Of a stretch of 64,000 nt of DNA, positions 37,300 through 46,492 are shown one piece after another. Position 1 is the stretch's first letter; every line of letters begins with the position of its first letter. This DNA is from an uncultured Clostridia bacterium (GTDB lineage Bacteria; Bacillota; Clostridia; TANB77; CAG-465). The stretch spans positions 1 to 64,000 of the forward strand of contig CAKOYA010000003.1 of assembly GCA_934130325.1 (NCBI GenBank), given 5' to 3'. A program made the position numbers and the translations under genes. A model generated the notes under the pieces. The model saw only the letters and a list, made by a program, of their open reading frames with translations, was not told the origin of the DNA and searched no databases.

Positions 37300-37384
37300 G
37301 TTTTTTCTCCTTTATACTCACTATATTTTTAATACATTTTACTATATAATAGTATAAAAATCAACTATATATACAATTTTGACA

Positions 37385-37418
37385 ACAAAAAGACCCTAAT
37401 GTATAAAATTAGAGTCCA
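37385..37418 (-). terminator. Terminator of the DUF5684-like gene
   Basis: Minus strand GACTCTAAT...ATTAGGGTC followed by TTTTTG, 14 bases beyond the stop codon. Confidence 0.7.
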
Positions 37419-37431
37419 TGTATAATACTTT

Positions 37432-37818
37432 TTATTCTCCTATATATTCAGCATCTCCAAATGCTAAAATTCCCATAAATATAACATTTAAAAATATTAA
37501 GCCAGCTGCAAAACCACCGCTTTTTCCAAACGCTTTAGCTAAATTAATATACATTAAAATAATAACAACTATATTAACTATTGGTATTAACAATAATAAT
37601 ATTAACCATGGTGACATACCAGCTATTTGTAATAATGTAACAGTATTATATATAGGTATTATAGAAGCCCATCCTGGCTTACCAGCCTTAGTAAAGATTT
37701 TCCACATACATACAATAGCAAATACCGCTACAATTAAACAAACTACTGAATATCCAGCTGAAAAACCTGCTGTAGCTGTACTAGCCATATCATATGATGT
37801 ATAAGAAGCATCGTACAT
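37432..37818 (-). CDS. DUF5684-like small membrane protein
   Basis: 128 residues, SD GGAGGTGAG. Four hydrophobic helices; the conserved loop AGKPGWASIIPIYNTVTLLQIAG and the ending AKAFGKSGGFAAGLIFLN are typical of the DUF5684/YhgE-like small membrane family often found near signal peptidases. Role unknown. Monocistronic, with its own terminator. Confidence 0.75.
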   Translation of the reverse strand: MYDASYTSYDMASTATAGFSAGYSVVCLIVAVFAIVCMWKIFTKAGKPGWASIIPIYNTVTLLQIAGMSPWLILLLLIPIVNIVVIILMYINLAKAFGKSGGFAAGLIFLNVIFMGILAFGDAEYIGE

Positions 37819-37998
37819 AAACTCACCTCCATCTTATATTTGCATTATATTAAAAAAGCAAAAAAATGTCAATAATTGTAGATAAAAATGTGATAATTTT
37901 GTGAAATTTTTCTACTTTTTTTAATATACATAATTTTAATATATTTTTACTATTGAATTTTGATTACTAACATTATAAAATATTTATGGTGATGAAAA

Positions 37999-38529
37999 AT
38001 GGAAAACAAAATATCAAGAGCTGAAGCAAAAAGAATCCTAAAAGAAAAACAAAAAGAAACTAAAAAAAGAGCAGAAGAAACCATAAAAAATTATAAAAAT
38101 TTTGCTATGAAAGGTAACATTGTTGATATGGCTATAGGTGTAGTTATAGGTAGTGCTTTTACAAACATAGTAAACACACTTGTATCATCTACAATTACTC
38201 CGGTAATAAGTTTATTAACCCAAAATGTAGATCTCTCTACATTATTTATCACACTAAAAGGTGGACATTTTGGCACTATTGAAGAAGCAAAAAATGCTGG
38301 AGCAATCGTACTAAGCTATGGCGAACTTCTAAACTCTATAATAAACTTTTTAATTATATCAGTTGTCCTTTTTATAGTAATAAGTATTATAAAACGTTCC
38401 AATAAAAAAGCTATTACAAATGAAGATATAATAAAAAAATCTACAACTAAAATTTGTCCTTTTTGTAAAAGTGAGATTAATATAAAAGCTACTAGATGCC
38501 CATTTTGTACAAGTGAATTAAAGGAATAA
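37999..38529 (+). CDS. mscL: Large-conductance mechanosensitive channel MscL with zinc ribbon
   Basis: 176 residues, SD GGTGAT. MscL opens a wide pore under membrane tension to relieve hypo-osmotic shock. An unusual basic extension (about 1-32, ISRAEAKRILKEKQKETKKRA) precedes the first membrane helix MAIGVVIGSAFTNIVNTLVSS; the loop and second helix SIINFLIISVVLFIVISII follow. The C-terminus ends in a zinc ribbon CPFCKSEINIKATRCPFC that ordinary MscL lacks. Confidence 0.92.
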   Translation: MENKISRAEAKRILKEKQKETKKRAEETIKNYKNFAMKGNIVDMAIGVVIGSAFTNIVNTLVSSTITPVISLLTQNVDLSTLFITLKGGHFGTIEEAKNAGAIVLSYGELLNSIINFLIISVVLFIVISIIKRSNKKAITNEDIIKKSTTKICPFCKSEINIKATRCPFCTSELKE

Positions 38530-38642
38530 ATTCTATTAATAAATATTATATTTATTATTGAATCACATTAAATAATAAATGAACCCAGGATATTAAACAG
38601 ATTCGTTTAACATTTTGAGTTCATTTTCATATAATACAAAAA

Positions 38643-38669
38643 AGATACAAAACTTATAGCTTTGTATCT
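38643..38669 (-). terminator. Hairpin downstream of the HU gene
   Basis: AGATACAAA...TTTGTATCT stem, 39 bases past the HU stop codon. Another imperfect inverted repeat (about 38578-38625, TGAAC...GTTCA) lies beyond it. One of them probably ends the HU or mscL transcript. Confidence 0.5.
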
Positions 38670-38707
38670 CAACATTAAGATTTAATAACTAAATAATTAA
38701 AACTAAA

Positions 38708-38986
38708 TTATTTTTTGTTTACTAATTCTTTTAATGCTTTACCAGCTTTGAAAACTGGTGCTTTAGAAGCTGGTATTTTAATTTCAGCTTTAGTTTGTGG
38801 GTTTCTTCCTTTTCTAGCAGCTCTTTTTCTTACTTCGAAAGAACCAAATCCTACAAGTTGAACTTTTTCGCCTGCTTTTAAAGCTCCTTCAACGCTAGTT
38901 ATGAAAGCGTCTAATGCTGTTTCAGCAGCTTTTTTTGTAAGTTTGCTTTCTTCAGCAATTTTAGCTATTAATTCAGCTTTATTCAT
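38708..38986 (-). CDS. hup: DNA-binding protein HU
   Basis: 92 residues, a standard length. [22 protein letters not shown], the conserved core [24 protein letters not shown] and the C-terminal [14 protein letters not shown] are textbook HU. It bends and compacts DNA as a dimer. Strong SD (TTAGGAGGG). Codon use is biased to frequent codons, as for a highly expressed gene. Confidence 0.98.
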   Translation of the reverse strand: MNKAELIAKIAEESKLTKKAAETALDAFITSVEGALKAGEKVQLVGFGSFEVRKRAARKGRNPQTKAEIKIPASKAPVFKAGKALKELVNKK

Positions 38987-39030
38987 TATAAATCCCTCCT
39001 AATGTAACCTCCGTAACTGATTACACTAAG

Positions 39031-39059
39031 AATATACTACAAAACGCTTGCCTTGTCAA
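39031..39059 (-). promoter_or_regulatory. Sigma-A promoter of the HU gene
   Basis: Minus strand: TTGACA (39054-39059), 17-base spacer, TATATT (39031-39036), 44 bases before the ATG. Confidence 0.85.
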
Positions 39060-39078
39060 CACTTTTCTACATTTTTTA

Positions 39079-40680
39079 TTATATTTTTTTTAATTTTCTA
39101 GCAACTTTAAATATTTTATCTCCCATTGGGAGTTGCTTTATTTCACTTTCATTTAAAGTACCAATAGCAATAATTGAAATAAAATATACTAAAACAGCTA
39201 TACATATACTGATAATTGTGTATATGGTATTAGAAATGTATATATATATATTAACTTTTTCAAGAATAAATAACACTAAAGTCATTATCAATGTTGCAAT
39301 AATTGGCTTTAAGAATATTCCCTTTAAGTCAGGTTTTTCTTTTAAGTACTTAAATAATAATATAAATGATAAAGTACAAGCTATTGCATTATATATAACA
39401 GTTGTAAGTGCTGGAATTACTTCACCATACTTAGGTATTAAAATTACATTTAAAATATACTTTATTACTGCACCTATTGCTAAACAGGTACCTGGTACAT
39501 AAAGTTTACCTATTCCTTGTAAAGCTCCATATAAAGTTTGAGCAAGTACTGCAAAAATTATCATAAAACATTGTATTTGAAGCAATGTAGCTCCTTCTGG
39601 TGCATTTGGAAATATAAGTGCAAAAATTGGAGATGCAAGCATAAATAATCCTGCTGTACAAGGAAGCGCTATAATTGAAGATACCTTTAATGAAAAATTT
39701 ATCTTATCAACAGCCTCTTTCTTTTTTCCCTTAGCAATAGCTGAGGATATAAATGGTACTAGTGCTACTGAAAACGCAACATTTATTGAAAGTGGTACAG
39801 CATTTAATATATCTACTTTACCAAGCAATATTCCGAATTTCTCATTTGCCTGTTGCAATGTATAACCATATTTTTGTAATCCATCCATAGCTGTGATTAC
39901 ATCTATTACTCCTGAAAGTGCAACAACAACACTTCCAAATGATATTGGTATTACGTATGTTATTAATTTCTTTACAATTTTTCTTCTAGGTGTTATAGCA
40001 AATTTTTCAGATTTTTTTATATCATCCCATATATCTTTCTTATTTTTATTATAATATGTTAATAAATAGAAAAATGCGCTTGAAGTTGCAACAGTAGTAG
40101 CTAAAGTTGAGCCGGCAGCCATAATTTCAGGTGTAGCTCCAAGTAACATAACTACAAATATTATAGAAAATATACTATTAATTATTTGTTCTAATATCTG
40201 TGCCTTGCTATACTCCATCATATTTTGCATTCCTACAAAATACCCTCTTAATACTGCAGACATAGCTACAAATATTATTGCTGGAGATAGAGCCATTAAT
40301 GTGTATTTAACTCCAGGATTTGATAAAATATTAGTTGCTATAAATCCAGAGCCAAAAAATAACATAAGTGAAAAACAAACAGCAATCAAACTAAAAAGCC
40401 ACATAGCAGTTCTAAAAATTCTATGTGCACCTCTTTTATCCCCTATAGCAATTTTTTCTGATATAAGTTTTGACATTGTATTTGGTATCCCCATAGTAGC
40501 AATTGCAAGTATTAATGTGTATACTTGATATCCTGAACCGTAATAACTGTTTCCTTCATCTGCAAACTGAGGAAAGTTTGTAAGAACAATTCTATATATA
40601 AATCCAAATACTTTTATAAGTACTTGTGAAATCATTATTACTAATACACCATTCATGAATGATTGTTTTTTTATAGCCAA
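39079..40680 (-). CDS. SpoVB/MurJ-type polysaccharide or lipid flippase
   Basis: 533 residues, about 14 membrane helices, MOP-superfamily (MVF/PST) pattern: NGVLVIMISQVLIKVFGFIYRIVL at the N-terminus, GIPNTMSKLISEKIA, then GYFVGMQNMMEYSKAQILEQI. Such proteins flip lipid-linked oligosaccharides, including peptidoglycan precursors for spore cortex (SpoVB) or vegetative wall (MurJ). With the sporulation context SpoVB is the nearest label. It starts with TTG at 40680 (SD AAGGATG). Confidence 0.87.
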   Translation of the reverse strand: MAIKKQSFMNGVLVIMISQVLIKVFGFIYRIVLTNFPQFADEGNSYYGSGYQVYTLILAIATMGIPNTMSKLISEKIAIGDKRGAHRIFRTAMWLFSLIAVCFSLMLFFGSGFIATNILSNPGVKYTLMALSPAIIFVAMSAVLRGYFVGMQNMMEYSKAQILEQIINSIFSIIFVVMLLGATPEIMAAGSTLATTVATSSAFFYLLTYYNKNKKDIWDDIKKSEKFAITPRRKIVKKLITYVIPISFGSVVVALSGVIDVITAMDGLQKYGYTLQQANEKFGILLGKVDILNAVPLSINVAFSVALVPFISSAIAKGKKKEAVDKINFSLKVSSIIALPCTAGLFMLASPIFALIFPNAPEGATLLQIQCFMIIFAVLAQTLYGALQGIGKLYVPGTCLAIGAVIKYILNVILIPKYGEVIPALTTVIYNAIACTLSFILLFKYLKEKPDLKGIFLKPIIATLIMTLVLFILEKVNIYIYISNTIYTIISICIAVLVYFISIIAIGTLNESEIKQLPMGDKIFKVARKLKKI

Positions 40681-40811
40681 TCTATATCACATCCTTAATT
40701 ATACTTTACTAATTTAACGAGATAATTATACCATAATTAAAATGTTTTAACAACAAAAAAGCAAATAAACACAAATATTTCACAAATGTATATATCTAAT
40801 AATTTTATATA

Positions 40812-40840
40812 TTGATTTTTAATAAATTTATTTGTATAAT
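40812..40840 (+). promoter_or_regulatory. Promoter giving a likely leaderless RluA-family mRNA
   Basis: TTGATT (40812-40817), 17-base spacer, TATAAT (40835-40840). Only 7 bases (ATTTAAT) separate the -10 from the ATG, so transcription should begin at or next to the start codon; no SD exists. Confidence 0.7.
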
Positions 40841-40847
40841 ATTTAAT

Positions 40848-41765
40848 ATGAAGTCGATTATTGTAAAAAAAGATAATAAAAACGATTTGGTATCGTATAT
40901 ATATCATTCATTCCCTTCTTTATCTAAATCAAATATATATAAGGCTCTGAGAAATAAAGATATAAGAATAAATGGTACAAAGGTAAATAAAAATACTAAA
41001 ATAAATGAGTATGACAAAATAGATATATATTTAAATGATAATATATTATTTAACTTACCAAATAATATTGATATAATATTTGAAGATAATAATATATTAA
41101 TATGTTACAAACCACAAGGTCTTTTATCAAACAGTGAAGAAAATTTAGATAATTCATTTATAGATGAGCCTACGTTTTCAGATTTAGTAAAAAAATATTA
41201 TAGTGAAGCTAAGATTTGTCATAGGTTAGATAGAAATACAGGTGGATTGTTAATATTTGCAAAAAATAACCTTGCATATAAGGAAATATTAAAAGCATTT
41301 AAAAATTCTAATATAAAAAAAGAATATATTGCATATGTATCAAATTCAAGCTTTTCTAAGAATCATGAAATTTTAGAAAAGTATATTTTAAAGGATGAAA
41401 AAAAGGGATTTTGTAAAATATATGATTATAATATCAAAAATTCACAAAAGATAATAACAGAGTACTTTGTAATATCAAAAAATCTGTTAATGGATTATGC
41501 GATTTTAAAAATAATTATTCATACAGGTAAAACTCACCAAATTAGAGCACAACTAAAAAATATATCTCATCCAATAATAGGTGATTCAAAGTATGGAAAA
41601 AACGAAATTAATAAAAAATTCAAAAAAAATAAACAGCTATTATTTGCTTATAAATATTGTTTTAATTTTGAAGCTAATTCATGCTTAAGTTATTTAAATA
41701 ATTTAAATGTATGTTTAGATTCTAAATACTACTCTAATAAATTAGGAAGTGATTTTTATGGATAA
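40848..41765 (+). CDS. RluA-family pseudouridine synthase
   Basis: 305 residues from MKSIIVKKDNKNDLV (40848). An N-terminal S4-like RNA-binding region (LSKSNIYKALRNKDIRINGTKVNKNTKI, about 25-60) precedes the synthase domain with the catalytic motif CHRLDRNTGGLLIFAKN and GKTHQIRAQLKNISHPIIGD. It converts specific uridines of rRNA or tRNA to pseudouridine; the exact target is not predictable. It lacks an SD and is probably leaderless. It overlaps the next gene by 8 bases (ATGGATAA). Confidence 0.92.
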   Translation: MKSIIVKKDNKNDLVSYIYHSFPSLSKSNIYKALRNKDIRINGTKVNKNTKINEYDKIDIYLNDNILFNLPNNIDIIFEDNNILICYKPQGLLSNSEENLDNSFIDEPTFSDLVKKYYSEAKICHRLDRNTGGLLIFAKNNLAYKEILKAFKNSNIKKEYIAYVSNSSFSKNHEILEKYILKDEKKGFCKIYDYNIKNSQKIITEYFVISKNLLMDYAILKIIIHTGKTHQIRAQLKNISHPIIGDSKYGKNEINKKFKKNKQLLFAYKYCFNFEANSCLSYLNNLNVCLDSKYYSNKLGSDFYG

Positions 41766-42363
41766 AGATCTTAATATTAAATACACACCACAAAAATTTA
41801 ATGAAAAAAAACGTTCATTAACTGAAATGGTATACATATTTACTATTTGTTCAATGATTGGATGGTTAATTGAACTTGTTTTTGTGTATATAAGTGTTGG
41901 TAAAATAGTAAACCGTGGTGTGCTTTATGCTCCAATGTGTTCAATATACGGGTTTGGTGCACTAATACTTTACATGCTATTTTATAATTTTAAACCTACC
42001 AAAACAAATATTCCATATATATTTATTATTGCCTCTTTAATACTTGGAATGTTTGAGTTAATATGTGGACTAGGATTTAAATACTTATTTAATATAGAAA
42101 TGTGGAACTATGACGGTTTCTTTTTAGAAATTTTAGATTATACAACAGTGCCAATAATGATTGGCTGGGGAATACTTGGAACTCTTTATGTATTCTTTAT
42201 TCAACCATTCCTAGCCAAACTAATTTCTTTCATTCCAATGAAAATTAGAAAAAAACTGGCAATAATTATAGTTTGTTATCTTTTAATAGATTTTGGTTTT
42301 TCTGTTTTTAATATATACGGAAATCCAGAAATACTATATAAAATGGTAAATCCACAACTTTAA
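41758..42363 (+). CDS. PF06541-type membrane protein (putative ABC-transporter type IV), copy 1
   Basis: 201 residues from MDKDLN (SD AGGAAGTGAT; the GTG at 41749 is in the SD). Five or so membrane helices; family signatures are SMIGWLIELVFVYIS, KIVNRGVLYAPMCSIYGFGA, GMFELICGLGFKYLFNIEMWNYD and GWGILGTLYVFFIQPFL. The family is annotated as putative ABC-transporter type IV but no ATPase or activity is established. Two further copies lie at 45793 and 48905. Confidence 0.85.
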   Translation: MDKDLNIKYTPQKFNEKKRSLTEMVYIFTICSMIGWLIELVFVYISVGKIVNRGVLYAPMCSIYGFGALILYMLFYNFKPTKTNIPYIFIIASLILGMFELICGLGFKYLFNIEMWNYDGFFLEILDYTTVPIMIGWGILGTLYVFFIQPFLAKLISFIPMKIRKKLAIIIVCYLLIDFGFSVFNIYGNPEILYKMVNPQL

Positions 42364-42445
42364 GTATACTTTATTAGTTATATAATATACATTTATCATA
42401 AAATGCTATTAATATAATATAATTTCTATTAAGTGAGGTGTTTTT

Positions 42446-43435
42446 ATGATAAATGTTGCAATTGTTGGAGCAACAGGTCTTGTTGGTTCAACTTTTTTAA
42501 AGGTATTAGAAGAAAAAAATTTAAATATAGATAATTTTGTTTTACTTGCATCTAAAAATTCCAAAGGGAAAAAAATTAAATTTATGAGAAAAGAATATAT
42601 AGTTGAAGAATTATCTGAAGATTCATTTAACAATAATAGATTTGACTATGCACTATTTTCTGCAGGAGGTAATGTAAGTAAAAAGTATGCAAAAATAGCG
42701 GCAAAAAACAACTGCATAGTAATAGATAACAGCTCTGCTTTTAGATTAGAAAAAGATGTTCCATTAATCGTGCCAGAAGTAAATAAAGAATTAATTTGGA
42801 AAAATTCAGGAATTATTGCAAATCCAAACTGCTCAACTATACAAGCAACTTTACCACTTAAAGTTTTAAATGACAAATATGAAATAAAAAGAGTTGTAAT
42901 TTCCACGTATCAAGCAGTATCAGGAGCTGGAATATTCGGTATTGAAGATTTGGAAAATCCAGACAATTTCGATTTTCCTAAAAAGTTTAATTATCCTATT
43001 AAAAATAATTGTATCCCACAAATTGATATTTTTATGGAAAATGATTACACTAAAGAAGAAATGAAAATGATAGAAGAAACAAAAAAGATTCTCAATTTGC
43101 CTAATTTAAAAATTACAACGACTGCAGTAAGAGTCCCAGTAAAAAATTGTCACTGTGAAAGTATAAATGTAGAATTTGAAAAAGAATTTGATACAGCCGA
43201 ACTAAAACAAGCTTTAAATAAATTTGAAAATTTGGTTGTACTTGATGATACGAAAAATGAAGTATATCCTCTTCCTAATTTTGTAACTGGTAAAGATGAG
43301 GTTTTCGTAGGAAGAATTCGAAGGGATTATAGCGTAAAAAGTGGTATTAATATGTGGGTAGTAGCAGACAATATAAGAAAAGGAGCAGCAACTAATGCTA
43401 TACAAATATTAGAAAATCTCATTAATAATAAATAA
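42446..43435 (+). CDS. asd: Aspartate-semialdehyde dehydrogenase
   Basis: Converts aspartyl phosphate to aspartate semialdehyde, the branch point to lysine/diaminopimelate, threonine and methionine. 329 residues. NADP-binding GATGLVGSTFLKVL at the N-terminus, active-site Cys in NPNCSTIQ, and AVSGAGIFGIEDLE. The substrate-binding motif is RVPVKNCHCESI, where the usual Gly-His-Ser is Cys-His-Cys; the His is kept. SD GAGGTG. Monogenic, ending in a terminator shared with recN. Confidence 0.95.
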   Translation: MINVAIVGATGLVGSTFLKVLEEKNLNIDNFVLLASKNSKGKKIKFMRKEYIVEELSEDSFNNNRFDYALFSAGGNVSKKYAKIAAKNNCIVIDNSSAFRLEKDVPLIVPEVNKELIWKNSGIIANPNCSTIQATLPLKVLNDKYEIKRVVISTYQAVSGAGIFGIEDLENPDNFDFPKKFNYPIKNNCIPQIDIFMENDYTKEEMKMIEETKKILNLPNLKITTTAVRVPVKNCHCESINVEFEKEFDTAELKQALNKFENLVVLDDTKNEVYPLPNFVTGKDEVFVGRIRRDYSVKSGINMWVVADNIRKGAATNAIQILENLINNK

Positions 43436-43483
43436 AATAACAAAGCTTGTGATACTTTAAAACTTCACAAGCTTTGTTATTTT
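43434..43483. terminator. Bidirectional terminator between asd and recN
   Basis: AAAATAACAAAGCTTGTG and CACAAGCTTTGTTATTTT form an 18-bp perfect stem. Confidence 0.9.
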
Positions 43484-43511
43484 AGTGTAGTGTTATTTTA
43501 AACCTATATAC

Positions 43512-45149
43512 TCAAGAACAAAGACTTACCTTTCTTAATTCTAAGGCATGCTCAATTGCTATAGTAGTAATTGAACCATTTGAGATCTTAGCAATTTCAT
43601 TTATAATCTCATCTTCAGATAATTTCCTAACATTTGTATTTGTCTTTCCATTTTTTACAATTTTTTCTATTTTATAGTTTGAATCTGCACTAGCTGTAAG
43701 AATAGGTTGATGTGTTACAGCTATTACCTGATACTTTTTTGAAATCATTTTTATTTTTTCTGCGACTGCTTTTACTGCAGCCCCGCTTATACCTGTATCT
43801 ATTTCATCAAACACTATAGTCTGCACGTCATCTACACTACTTAATACTGATTTTATAGCAAGCATTATTCTAGATATTTCTCCACCTGAGGCTACTTTTA
43901 TAAGTTGCTTAAAATCTTCACCTATATTAGTATTTATTAGAAATTCTACTAAGCTTAGCCCGTATTTATTAAATTTTCTTTGATCATCAAATCTTAAATC
44001 TACTTTAAATTTAGCATTTTTCATATCTAAAAATTTAAGTTCCTCATTAATTCTATCTTCTAAAATAGAAGAATATTTATTTCTTACCGAATTCATGGCA
44101 ATAGCTAATTCTAACATTTTATTTTCTATATCTTTCTTTTCTTTTTTTAAAATATTATTATGTTGCTCTAAACTTTCTATTTCAACTATCTCTCTTTCAA
44201 GTTCCATGCTATACTTTAATATTTCGTCTATGCTATTTCCATACTTTCTTTTTAGTGAAAATATTAAATCTAATCTATTTTGTACATAATTACATTCTTC
44301 TTCATTAAACTCTAAATTTTCCTTATAACTATTAAAATCTAATAAATCTTCTTGTAGTTCATAATATATATCCTGGATACCGCTTAATTTATTTTTATAT
44401 TCATTACTAATATTTTCTATTTTTTCTAAAGGTTTTATAATTTCTTCTAACTCTATTAATATATTATTTTCTAACTTAAAACTAGCAATATTTAAGGCAT
44501 CTGACACTTTTTCAAAATTTTTCATCAAAATTTTTTTATTATTTAATTCTTCCTCTTCTCCAAGTTTTAAATCTGCCTCTTTAATTTCATTTAACTGATA
44601 ATATAATAAATCTAGCTTTCTTTGCCTTTCAATATCATTTCCATAGCACTTATTTAATTCGCCTTCTATCTTATTATATCTTGAAAATAATACTTCGTAT
44701 TCAGAACTTATTTTTTTTAACTCTTCTCCACAATATTTATCTAATAATAATAAATGAGTTTTTGTATCCATCAAGTTTTGATTATCAAATTGGCCATGTA
44801 TATCAATAATATTTTTCATGTAATTTTTTAATTCTGACACGGTAACAAATCTACCGTTTATCTTACATAAATTTTTTCCATTTACATGAATCTCTCTTGA
44901 AACTATAATATAATTTTTATCTATATTTTCACTATTATCAATTTGTATATATGCCTCAATAAATGAAAACTCTTGATCTTTCCTTATCATCTCTTTAGAA
45001 AATCTTCCACCTGAAAGTATGTCTATTGAATTTATAATCAAGCTTTTTCCTGACCCAGTTTCGCCAGTTAAAACATTAAATCCATTTTTTAAATTTATAA
45101 CTAAATCATCTATTATTCCTATATTTTTTATATGCAAAGTTTCAATCAT
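43512..45149 (-). CDS. recN: DNA repair protein RecN
   Basis: SMC-like ATPase that gathers DNA ends at double-strand breaks. 545 residues from MIETLHIKNIGIIDDL (SD GAGGTGAT). Walker A GETGSGKS at 29-36; long coiled coils about 150-380; signature region LIKVASGGEISRIMLAIKSVL and Walker B TIVFDEIDTGISG. Upstream are a good promoter and a perfect LexA box, so it should be SOS-induced. Confidence 0.96.
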   Translation of the reverse strand: MIETLHIKNIGIIDDLVINLKNGFNVLTGETGSGKSLIINSIDILSGGRFSKEMIRKDQEFSFIEAYIQIDNSENIDKNYIIVSREIHVNGKNLCKINGRFVTVSELKNYMKNIIDIHGQFDNQNLMDTKTHLLLLDKYCGEELKKISSEYEVLFSRYNKIEGELNKCYGNDIERQRKLDLLYYQLNEIKEADLKLGEEEELNNKKILMKNFEKVSDALNIASFKLENNILIELEEIIKPLEKIENISNEYKNKLSGIQDIYYELQEDLLDFNSYKENLEFNEEECNYVQNRLDLIFSLKRKYGNSIDEILKYSMELEREIVEIESLEQHNNILKKEKKDIENKMLELAIAMNSVRNKYSSILEDRINEELKFLDMKNAKFKVDLRFDDQRKFNKYGLSLVEFLINTNIGEDFKQLIKVASGGEISRIMLAIKSVLSSVDDVQTIVFDEIDTGISGAAVKAVAEKIKMISKKYQVIAVTHQPILTASADSNYKIEKIVKNGKTNTNVRKLSEDEIINEIAKISNGSITTIAIEHALELRKVSLCS

Positions 45150-45167
45150 ATAAATCACCTCGAAAAA

Positions 45168-45179
45168 GAACTTGTGTTC
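45168..45179 (-). promoter_or_regulatory. recN: LexA (SOS) box of recN
   Basis: GAAC-TTGT-GTTC, an exact GAACNNNNGTTC match within a longer palindrome AGAAC...GTTCT, located just downstream of the transcription start. A second imperfect copy (GAACTTTTGTTT, about 45226-45237) overlaps the upstream gene's end. Confidence 0.85.
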
Positions 45180-45187
45180 TAAAAAAT

Positions 45188-45216
45188 ATTTTAACATGTT
45201 AAAATTCAATTGTCAA
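45188..45216 (-). promoter_or_regulatory. recN: Sigma-A promoter of recN
   Basis: Minus strand: TTGACA (45211-45216), 17-base spacer, TAAAAT (45188-45193). The start point falls beside the LexA box. Confidence 0.85.
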
Positions 45217-45223
45217 TATTTTT

Positions 45224-45766
45224 TCAAACAAAAGTTCTTTTTAAGTGTTTTTTCATTGTTAATATATCACTATACAAAATAGAATTTATATATTTTTTTA
45301 ATTCTTCATCATTATCACTTTGTAATAACTTTCTTATTTTAGTAGCAGATATTTGCAGTTCTTTTCGATTAATTTTCTGCTTAAAAAATTTAGCTGAAAC
45401 TTCACTACTAAAGCATTTATTTATATCTTTATCATCTCCATAAACTATATAATCTACATTGGACAATAATTTTTCACTAACAATTTTTAGTAGCCTATTT
45501 CCATATTCATTATCTATAATTCTAGTATCATGAAATGGTAATAATATTAATTTATTTTCAATTATTTCCTTTTCATAAATTTTTCTTATAAGATATAGTT
45601 TGAATTCTATATCAAAAGGATTATTTTCATCCTTTAAATCATTATACGTTACTACAACAACTACTCTTTTACACTTTTTTAATGCAAGGTTAATTAATTT
45701 TTCATGACCTAAATGAATAGGTGAAAACCTGCCTACAACCATTCCACAATTATACATTTTTTCCAT
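45224..45766 (-). CDS. Nicotinamide-nucleotide adenylyltransferase-like protein
   Basis: 180 residues from MEKMYNCGMVVGRFSPIHLGH (SD AAGGGG). Nucleotidylyltransferase fold with GRFSPIHLGHEKL (the (T/H)xGH motif) and C-terminal ISATKIRKLL (ISxTxxR). This layout is that of NadM/NadR-type NMN adenylyltransferases and of other small cytidylyl/adenylyl transferases. Forming NAD from NMN is the most likely role, but the substrate is not proven. It ends just upstream of the recN promoter. Confidence 0.8.
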   Translation of the reverse strand: MEKMYNCGMVVGRFSPIHLGHEKLINLALKKCKRVVVVVTYNDLKDENNPFDIEFKLYLIRKIYEKEIIENKLILLPFHDTRIIDNEYGNRLLKIVSEKLLSNVDYIVYGDDKDINKCFSSEVSAKFFKQKINRKELQISATKIRKLLQSDNDEELKKYINSILYSDILTMKKHLKRTFV

Positions 45767-45792
45767 TTTTCCCCTTCTTAATTTAAACATAT

Positions 45793-46443
45793 CTATATTT
45801 CAACTTTTTTTCTATTTTCAAAAATACTGTCTATTTTTTCATCAGTAAATATCTTGTCTATGAAAACATCTATATTATTATTAGCAGGTTTACCATTTTT
45901 TCTTTTATATTGTCTGACAGATACCATGCACGTTAATACAATATTAATAGCCATAAAAATTATAAGTAACCATACTACTATCGTTCCAACTTTTTTAGGA
46001 ATTTTTTCTATATATCTTGAAACAAACGGATATAACCATTTAACATATATAACTCCTAATATTCCCCAGCCAATAGCATAAATTAATGTTGTTCTACCAT
46101 CAATATTAGTAATTGCATTAGAATAATCCCAAGAAATACTTCCATAAAATTTTTCCTGAAAAAAAGAATAAAAATATTCTAACATTCCCCCAAAAAAGGC
46201 TGATATAAAAAATATTACTGACATATTTTTAAACTTTTTTGATACTACAGTGAAAATAACGGCACCTATACCATACACAATAGTAAATGGACCAAAAAGT
46301 AATTCTTGTTTATTACAAATACTACCATTTTGAAAATAATCTAATATTGTTTCATACAAAAATCCAACTATAGAAAATATACAAAATATAAGAAAATATT
46401 TATATGCTGAATATCCGCTAGCAAATTTTTTATTATCATCCAC
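45793..46443 (-). CDS. PF06541-type membrane protein, copy 2
   Basis: 216 residues, GTG start at 46443 with SD GGTGAT close by. Membrane helices and family motifs: SIVGFLYETILDYFQNGSIC, KQELLFGPFTIVYGIGAVIFT, GGMLEYFYSFFQEKFYGSISWDYS, GRTTLIYAIGWGILGVIYVKWLYPF. A soluble C-terminal tail of about 40 residues follows. Role unknown. It is 26 bases upstream of the adenylyltransferase-like gene on the same strand. Confidence 0.85.
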   Translation of the reverse strand: MDDNKKFASGYSAYKYFLIFCIFSIVGFLYETILDYFQNGSICNKQELLFGPFTIVYGIGAVIFTVVSKKFKNMSVIFFISAFFGGMLEYFYSFFQEKFYGSISWDYSNAITNIDGRTTLIYAIGWGILGVIYVKWLYPFVSRYIEKIPKKVGTIVVWLLIIFMAINIVLTCMVSVRQYKRKNGKPANNNIDVFIDKIFTDEKIDSIFENRKKVEI

Positions 46444-46492
46444 ATTATCACCAAAATATAGTATTTGTAAATATTAATTATATATTCATTAA

